Shown here in pieces: positions 59,500-64,000 of a stretch of 64,000 bases of DNA; the stretch's first letter is position 1; each line of letters begins with the position of its first letter. Source of the DNA: an uncultured Desulfovibrio sp. GTDB lineage: Bacteria > Desulfobacterota > Desulfovibrionia > Desulfovibrionales > Desulfovibrionaceae. The notes beneath the pieces are model-generated. The model saw only the letters and a list, made by a program, of their open reading frames with translations, did not search any database and was not told where the DNA came from. Location of the stretch: assembly GCA_900546145.1 (NCBI GenBank), contig URBN01000008.1:19679-83678 (forward strand). Direction: 5' to 3'. The position numbers and the translations under genes were made by a program.

Positions 59500-61224
59500 A
59501 TGTTTCTGAAAAGCTTTACCACAGGAAAAACAAAAATGGCGGCGCTCGCCCTCACGCTCGCCCTGGGTGCGGGCCTTCTCGAAGGGCCCCTGGCAGGGGA
59601 AGCCTTCGCGGGGCTCACCCCGAAAGGCCAGACCACGAAGGCCGGCGCCACGAACCCGGAGAGCGACGCCGCGGACATCATCCTGCCCATGCCGGGCGGC
59701 GTGACCATGGCCTTCCGCGCCGTGGCCGTGGACGCCAACGGCTTTCTCTGGGACAAGACGGTCAGGCCCGGCACGAGCGATGCAGCCGAAGACCGTGGCT
59801 TCTACGACGGCCGCTACACTACCGGCATCTCGGCGCCCTTCTCGGCCGCCGACGTTCCGGCGGCCTGGAAAAAGGGCACGCCCCCGGACAGCAAATTCTT
59901 CTACCTCATCGCGAAGTACGAAGTGACCCGGCTTCAGTGGCGCGCCGTCATGGACGAAAACGCGGACACGCAGACTCCGAAACCCGATGACGCCCTGCCC
60001 GTCACGGACATCACCTGGTTCGACGCCGTGAATTTCACGCAGCGCTGGACGGACTGGCTGCTGAAGAACAGGCCTGATGCCCTGCCTGCCTTCAAAGGCG
60101 ACTCGCGCAACACAGCCTTCGTGCGCCTGCCCACGGAAGTGGAGTGGGAATACGCGGCCAGAGGCGGCCAGAACGTACCGAGCCAGAGTTTCCGCGATGA
60201 CTTTTTCCCCATGGCTGACGGCACGCAGATCCGCGACTACGCCGTCTATCAGGTCGAGAAGACCTCTCACGGAGCCGAGAACCTCGCGAAGGTGGGCTCC
60301 CGCCGTCCCAATCCCCTCGGGCTCTACGACACGGCCGGCAACGCGGCCGAGATGACCATCGACACGTTCCGCTTCTCCGTAGGAGGCAGACTCCTCGGCT
60401 CAGCCGGCGGCTTCGTGCGCAAGGGCGGATCCTTCCTGTCAGGCGTTGAGGAGATCAGCCCGGGCCGGCGCGAGGAAATGCCTTTCTTCCAGAAGGATGG
60501 GGCCTTCAAATCCAGGGATCTCGGCTTCAGACCCGTCATTTCCGGCATCAACACGCCTGGCGGCAGCAGGCCTGCCGAACTCCTCTCGGAGTACAAAAAG
60601 GCCGGAACCACGGACGCCGAATCCGCTTCGCAGGGAGGCCAGCGCGTTACGCCGGCCGCGGCGTCCACGCCCGAGGCTGAACTCGACAGGCTCATCGCCG
60701 ATGCCCAGAACGAAGGCATCCGCAAAAACCTGCTCGCCCTGAAAGCCTCCATCAAGGAACGCAGCATCATTCAGGAACGCGGCCGTCAGGCCGAGGTCAT
60801 CGCCAGGCTCACGTCCTGCGTCTCCTACCTTGAGTCCCTGCGCAACTACAATTTCCGCCTGAATATGGTCGCGTACCTTGAGCAGCAGATTAAGAACAAC
60901 ACCACCATGGACGCGAAGGAGAGGGACAGACTGACAAAGACACAGCACCATACCCTGGAAACGGTGCAGGACACCGCCAGGAAAACCCTGGCCTTATACC
61001 GCGCGACGCTGGAAGACATCGCCGATGCACCGGAAGATCTGGTTGACAGATCTCTGAAAATCCTTGCTTCCGACTACGGGAAAGGCAAGGATATGTTCAA
61101 CCGGCGCTCCCTGAACAATCTGACGATCATCAAAAATCACTGCAGCCTGCTCCGCCAGCACAGGAAGATCACAGACAACGACATCCAGGCTGACATCAAG
61201 AAATCGGACAAGCTCTTAGACTGA
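59500..61224 (+). CDS. Periplasmic FGE/SUMF1-fold protein with C-terminal coiled-coil domain
   Basis: A 574-residue exported protein. The signal region MAALALTLALGAGLLEGPLAGEAFA is followed by a formylglycine-generating-enzyme fold (about 60-365): YEVTRLQWRAVMDE, ITWFDAVNF, VRLPTEVEWEYAARGG, GLYDTAGNAAEM, VRKGGSF and LGFRPVI. There are no cysteines in this domain, so the copper/Cys catalytic site of true FGE is absent; it is likely a binding module. The C-terminal 180 residues are helical and coiled-coil-like. ATG 59500 (CCGAGG upstream) is preferred over GTG 59470; ATG 59536 is another possible start. It is the last srf-cluster gene. Confidence 0.82.
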   Translation: MFLKSFTTGKTKMAALALTLALGAGLLEGPLAGEAFAGLTPKGQTTKAGATNPESDAADIILPMPGGVTMAFRAVAVDANGFLWDKTVRPGTSDAAEDRGFYDGRYTTGISAPFSAADVPAAWKKGTPPDSKFFYLIAKYEVTRLQWRAVMDENADTQTPKPDDALPVTDITWFDAVNFTQRWTDWLLKNRPDALPAFKGDSRNTAFVRLPTEVEWEYAARGGQNVPSQSFRDDFFPMADGTQIRDYAVYQVEKTSHGAENLAKVGSRRPNPLGLYDTAGNAAEMTIDTFRFSVGGRLLGSAGGFVRKGGSFLSGVEEISPGRREEMPFFQKDGAFKSRDLGFRPVISGINTPGGSRPAELLSEYKKAGTTDAESASQGGQRVTPAAASTPEAELDRLIADAQNEGIRKNLLALKASIKERSIIQERGRQAEVIARLTSCVSYLESLRNYNFRLNMVAYLEQQIKNNTTMDAKERDRLTKTQHHTLETVQDTARKTLALYRATLEDIADAPEDLVDRSLKILASDYGKGKDMFNRRSLNNLTIIKNHCSLLRQHRKITDNDIQADIKKSDKLLD

Positions 61225-61235
61225 GAGGAAACGAA

Positions 61236-62144
61236 ATGGCAGATAAACCCCGTATAGGATGGATTGGCACAGGTGTTATGGGCCACAGCATGGCCGGTCA
61301 CCTTATCGAAGCAGGCTACAGCCTCACCGTCTTCAACCGCACGCCCTCAAAATGCCAGTCTCTGGTGGAAAAGGGCGCCACTCCGGCCGGATCTCCCCGC
61401 GAGGTCGGCGAAAAGTCAGATGTCGTCTTCACCATGGTGGGCTATCCCGCTGACGTGGAATCCGTGACCATAGGCCCCAACGGCTGCCTTGGCGGCATGA
61501 AGGCCGGCTCCATCCTGTGTGACATGACGACCTCGAGCCCGACTCTGGCCGGAAAAATCGCGAACCGCGCAGCCGTGAACGGCGTCATCTCCCTGGATGC
61601 CCCTGTGACAGGCGGCGACGTGGGCGCGATGAACGCGACCCTGTCCATCTTCGTCGGCGGCAGCGATGAGGGCTACGCCCGCATCCTTCCCCTGCTTCAG
61701 GTCATGGGGCAGAAAATTCTGCACTGTGGCAGGGCCGGCATGGGCCAGCAGGCCAAACTGGCAAACCAGGCCGCCATCGCCGGCGTCATGTTCAGCGTCT
61801 GCGAGTCCCTGATCTACGCCCAGCAGGCTGGCCTCGATGTGCGCAAATGGCATGAGCTCGTTTCCGTGGGCGCGGCCGGCAGCGTGGCCATGAAGACGCT
61901 CGGCTCCCGCATCATGGACGGCGATTTCCGCCCCGGCTTCTTCATCGATCACTTCGTCAAGGATCTCGGCCTCATTCTCGAGGAATGCCGCCGCATGCAC
62001 CTTGTCCTGCCCGGCACGGCTCTGGCCGAGCAGTTCTACCGCAGCATGCAGGCCAAGGGCCACGGAAAGGAAGGCACGCAGGCTCTGGTACGCGCCCTGG
62101 CGGAATTCTCCGGCAAGGTGTGGACGCCCCTCATCGACGGTTAA
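61236..62144 (+). CDS. 3-hydroxyisobutyrate dehydrogenase-like NAD(P)-dependent oxidoreductase
   Basis: A 302-residue beta-hydroxyacid dehydrogenase. The N-terminal Rossmann domain has IGWIGTGVMGHSMAGHLIEAGY (GxGxxG) and the substrate motif DAPVTGGDVGAM; the catalytic Lys lies in GMGQQAKLANQ. Members oxidise 3-hydroxyisobutyrate, tartronate semialdehyde, phosphogluconate-like or sulfolactaldehyde-type substrates; specificity is not readable here. It starts 11 bases after the FGE-fold gene (GAGAGGAAACGAA), so it may share the transcript, though its cytoplasmic metabolic role looks unrelated. A strong terminator follows. Confidence 0.88.
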   Translation: MADKPRIGWIGTGVMGHSMAGHLIEAGYSLTVFNRTPSKCQSLVEKGATPAGSPREVGEKSDVVFTMVGYPADVESVTIGPNGCLGGMKAGSILCDMTTSSPTLAGKIANRAAVNGVISLDAPVTGGDVGAMNATLSIFVGGSDEGYARILPLLQVMGQKILHCGRAGMGQQAKLANQAAIAGVMFSVCESLIYAQQAGLDVRKWHELVSVGAAGSVAMKTLGSRIMDGDFRPGFFIDHFVKDLGLILEECRRMHLVLPGTALAEQFYRSMQAKGHGKEGTQALVRALAEFSGKVWTPLIDG

Positions 62145-62169
62145 AACACGTTCTTTTCCTGATATCTTC

Positions 62170-62205
62170 CATCCCGGCGGGCATCCCCCGCCGGGATGCT
62201 TTTTT
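62170..62205 (+). terminator. Intrinsic terminator
   Basis: CATCCCGGCGGG pairs with CCCGCCGGGATG, then CTTTTTTC. Ends the transcript of the dehydrogenase gene. Confidence 0.9.
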
Positions 62206-62248
62206 CCCGCAGCTTGCCAAAAGCCTGTCTGTCTGTTTTTCTGGACGC

Positions 62249-62761
62249 ATGCGTTTTACACAACAGCAGCTCATCAGCACCCTCTCCCGGCTTGTTCCGC
62301 CCGAAGCGCGCGAAATCGGAAAACGCGCCGGCCTGCTTGGCCTCTCGGTCTGCCTGCCGCTCTGCATGTACGGCGACGCGGCGGACTGCTGGTACACGGG
62401 AGGCGAGACCGGCGGCGTCTCCTACGAGGAAAAAGGCCGCACCTGGCACACGCTTTCTTCGGCCGAGGGATTCATCGAGGAAGGCACGGCCTCCTGGTAC
62501 GGCGCCGACTTTGACGGAAAGCCCACGGCCTCGGGAGAAATCTACGATCAGGACGCGGCCACCTGCGCCCACAAAATCCTGCCCCTGCAGACCAGAATAC
62601 GTGTCACGAACCTGCGCAACGGCAGAAGCGTGGTGCTGCGCGTCAACGACCGCGGGCCTTTCGTAGCCCACCGCGTGGTCGATCTCTCCCGCACGGGAGC
62701 CAGACGGCTTGGCATCGAAAACTCCGGAACCACGCGCGTCCGCATCCAGGCTCTGCCCTGA
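62249..62761 (+). CDS. rlpA: RlpA-like double-psi beta-barrel protein
   Basis: A 170-residue RlpA-type protein. The double-psi beta-barrel (about 80-170) has GTASWYGADFDGKPTASGE, THKILPL-like CAHKILPL, and RVNDRGPF with the catalytic Asp/His of septal lytic transglycosylases. No SPOR domain is present, and the N-terminus (KRAGLLGLSVCLPLCMYG) could be a lipoprotein-like or plain signal. It acts on peptidoglycan in the envelope. The start follows a weak GGAC. It stands between terminators of its neighbours. Confidence 0.85.
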   Translation: MRFTQQQLISTLSRLVPPEAREIGKRAGLLGLSVCLPLCMYGDAADCWYTGGETGGVSYEEKGRTWHTLSSAEGFIEEGTASWYGADFDGKPTASGEIYDQDAATCAHKILPLQTRIRVTNLRNGRSVVLRVNDRGPFVAHRVVDLSRTGARRLGIENSGTTRVRIQALP

Positions 62762-62836
62762 CGGACAGAAAAAACGCTTTTTTCCCGAAATCGCTTGACA
62801 GAAACGGCCCTCAGGCGTAGACCCATTCGCACCAGT

Positions 62837-62913
62837 CGGGATGTAGCGCAGTCTGGGAGCGCACTTGAATGGGGTTCAAGGGGTCGAAAGTTCAAACCTT
62901 TTCATCCCGACCA
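62837..62913 (+). tRNA. tRNA-Pro (anticodon GGG)
   Basis: Acceptor CGGGATG pairs with CATCCCG; D arm from AGCGCAGTCTGGGAGCGC; anticodon stem CTTGA/TCAAG with loop ATGGGGT, giving anticodon GGG; T arm GAAAG-TTCAAAC-CTTTT; discriminator A and encoded CCA. Single tRNA gene; a terminator follows. Its 3' end faces what looks like an accessory region, so it is a candidate integration site. Confidence 0.92.
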
Positions 62914-62927
62914 TATGAGATTACCCC

Positions 62928-62960
62928 AAAGGGAACCTGATTTTTCAGGTTCCCTTTTCT
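62928..62960 (+). terminator. Intrinsic terminator after tRNA-Pro
   Basis: AAAGGGAACCTGA pairs with TCAGGTTCCCTTT, followed by TCTCG. Confidence 0.8.
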
Positions 62961-63139
62961 CGTTTCTGGGGTCTGAAAAAGGCTCGCTGTAAGGCGCTGT
63001 CGCCCCGCAGCCTTTGTATCGGCCGGCATCCCGCCGGCTGGGAATCTTTCTGCTCCTCCATCGGCAGAAACACTGCCGGAGACGTGAAAAAGCTGGTTGA
63101 TTCCGTGTCAGCAGAATAACCAGTCAGGCATCAGTGGCT

Positions 63140-63362
63140 TCCCAAAAGCACAAATAAGGGGCAAGCCAGATAAGGTCTCCAACTGCCCACTGTGCGCTCT
63201 GGGTAACGGTCCGAACAAGTCCGCATCTGCGAAAGAAACGAGATGAAAGCCGGTCACAAGACCGCATGAAACAAGGGAAGAGCTGCCAGCGAAGCTAACT
63301 GCCAGATGCTCTGCAAGGTCACAGCAGAGCGAAAAGGAACAGATAATTTCCCGTGATAACTA
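63140..63362 (+). other. Structured non-coding stretch, possible RNA or intron fragment
   Basis: No coding frame. Several hairpins: CGGTC-ACAA-GACCG (63251-63264) and GCTCTGC/GCAGAGC (63308-63330), and the purine-rich style of a folded RNA. A GTGCG lies at 63200-63204, so it could be part of a group II intron domain I (5' GTGCG), but no reverse transcriptase or domain V is visible; equally it may be a leader or small RNA ahead of immA. The stretch 62961-63139 shows nothing else I can name. Confidence 0.3.
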
Positions 63363-63407
63363 CCCAGAAAAATTTATTTAAGACGTATCCAAATAAGGGG
63401 ATAAAGC

Positions 63408-63884
63408 ATGGCGCGAAAAAATTTAGCAGAACAGAAAGCTATCGGTCTGCACCTGCTCTATCCAGAGGTGTGCTCGTTCCCTGTCAACCCAATCAAGGTA
63501 GCTAACCGGCTTGGCATCCAAGTGCTAAAAGATAACTCAAAAGAAAATATCGACGGACGATACGACGCGGACAAAAACGTCATCTATCTGAACACAAATC
63601 AGAGCCTGCTCCGTCGTCGTTTCACTGTGTGCCACGAACTGGGGCACGCACTTTTGGGGCATGGGTCAAGTCCCCGGGACAACCCAAAGGCCTACACCTG
63701 TTCTGACTCTGATCCCAAAGAACTCGAGGCAAACACCTTTGCCGCAACTCTTCTTATGCCGCCACAGGCAGTGCGGACTTGCGTCGCAGGTGGGTACAGC
63801 ATTGCCCAGATGTGTAACTATTTCGGCGTATCGAGTATGGCTATGGCTATCAGACTGAAGCAGCTGGGGATAATAAATGGATAA
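63408..63884 (+). CDS. ImmA/IrrE-family metallopeptidase
   Basis: A 158-residue zinc peptidase. The motif HELGHALLGH lies near residues 76-85 and ELEANTFAATLLMP supplies the third ligand Glu. ImmA of mobile element ICEBs1 cleaves its repressor ImmR; IrrE of Deinococcus controls a DNA-damage regulon. Such genes typically sit in prophages or ICEs next to a repressor, but no partner is visible here. AAGGGG precedes the ATG. Its base composition is more AT-rich than its neighbours, consistent with recent transfer after the tRNA. Confidence 0.9.
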   Translation: MARKNLAEQKAIGLHLLYPEVCSFPVNPIKVANRLGIQVLKDNSKENIDGRYDADKNVIYLNTNQSLLRRRFTVCHELGHALLGHGSSPRDNPKAYTCSDSDPKELEANTFAATLLMPPQAVRTCVAGGYSIAQMCNYFGVSSMAMAIRLKQLGIING

Positions 63885-63948
63885 AAATCCTACCGATGAA
63901 CCAGTAACTCCGGATTCAACAGAATTCTCTATCAGCAAAGAAGACTGA
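63877..63948 (+). CDS. Short acidic ORF overlapping immA stop
   Basis: A 23-codon frame, ATG 63877 to TGA 63948, overlapping the immA stop (ATGGATAA). It encodes an acidic peptide ending SISKED. The overlap suggests translational coupling, but it is too short to judge and may be spurious. Confidence 0.3.
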   Translation: MDKNPTDEPVTPDSTEFSISKED

Positions 63949-63961
63949 GTTTTCTCAAACA

Positions 63962-63989
63962 TGTGAACGGTGGTCTCATTTTTGTGAAC
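63962..63989. repeat. Directly repeated TGTGAAC, possible insertion-sequence end
   Basis: TGTGAAC at 63962-63968 and 63983-63989, spaced 21 bases, at the right edge of the window. Spaced short direct repeats of this kind occur at ends of IS21-type elements; the element itself would lie beyond the window. Confidence 0.35.
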
Positions 63990-64000
63990 ACCCCCATTCT

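Overview
This 64 kb window is a high-GC chromosomal segment that reads like a member of the Desulfovibrionaceae (Desulfovibrio/Bilophila/Mailhella-like). That placement is inferred from gene order and protein style: a PEP-synthase-like gene, pyruvate carboxylase and birA side by side, a probable sulfolactate sulfo-lyase that releases sulfite, and two Lon-type proteases. No rRNA or ribosomal-protein marker is present to fix the taxonomy. Nearly every long ORF lying antisense to a gene is a GC-driven shadow.

Layout. (1) 1-11.2 kb, minus strand: PEP/pyruvate kinase-like gene (runs off the left edge), pyruvate carboxylase with an extra C-terminal zinc ribbon, HTH-less birA, ybeY, a PgpH-type 7TM-HD phosphodiesterase and phoH, as a tightly overlapping set. 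(2) 11.5-15.1 kb: lon and an MBL-fold hydrolase. (3) 15.5-24.0 kb: a catabolic operon, suyA-suyB-tctC-tctA-tctB-larA-like-rraA-like, reading leftward from a near-perfect sigma-54 promoter, with a divergent GAF/AAA+/Fis activator and a palindromic candidate activator site between them. I read it as sulfolactate uptake and cleavage to pyruvate and sulfite, with a LarA-type racemase for the other enantiomer. (4) 24.0-24.8 kb: a scar with an IS256-type transposase remnant and a decayed piece of gatB. (5) 25-30.8 kb: a membrane-DUF4405/AKR/AKR triple fusion, an FGE-flavodoxin fusion and intact gatB. (6) 30.9-42.7 kb: housekeeping genes (ARMT1/DUF89-like protein, nadK, SIS protein, fmdB, hemC, LonB-type protease, class V aminotransferase, cinA), a TetR regulator with a perfect palindromic operator, and a glycine-zipper lipoprotein. 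(7) 42.8-61.2 kb: the most remarkable part, an srfABC-type cluster: two srfA paralogues, a membrane-anchored trypsin-like protease, SrfB (Hsp70/actin-fold ATPase-like), SrfC (dynamin-like GTPase), a Sel1-repeat membrane protein, a periplasmic vWA protein, an ABC ATPase with an FtsX-like permease, and a periplasmic FGE-fold protein. (8) 61.2-64 kb: a 3-hydroxyisobutyrate-dehydrogenase-like gene, rlpA, tRNA-Pro(GGG), then what looks like the edge of an accessory region: a structured non-coding stretch, an ImmA/IrrE metallopeptidase and a possible IS end.

How the genes fit together. Pyruvate is the junction of regions 1 and 3: SuyAB would yield pyruvate, which pyruvate carboxylase (biotinylated by the adjacent BirA) and the PEP-synthase-like enzyme feed into oxaloacetate and PEP; sulfite would be the respiratory electron acceptor. 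The srf cluster has the topology of an envelope-spanning machine: two cytoplasmic NTPases, four single-pass inner-membrane proteins with periplasmic domains, two secreted periplasmic proteins and a MacB/LolCDE-like ABC pair. Its function is not known to me.
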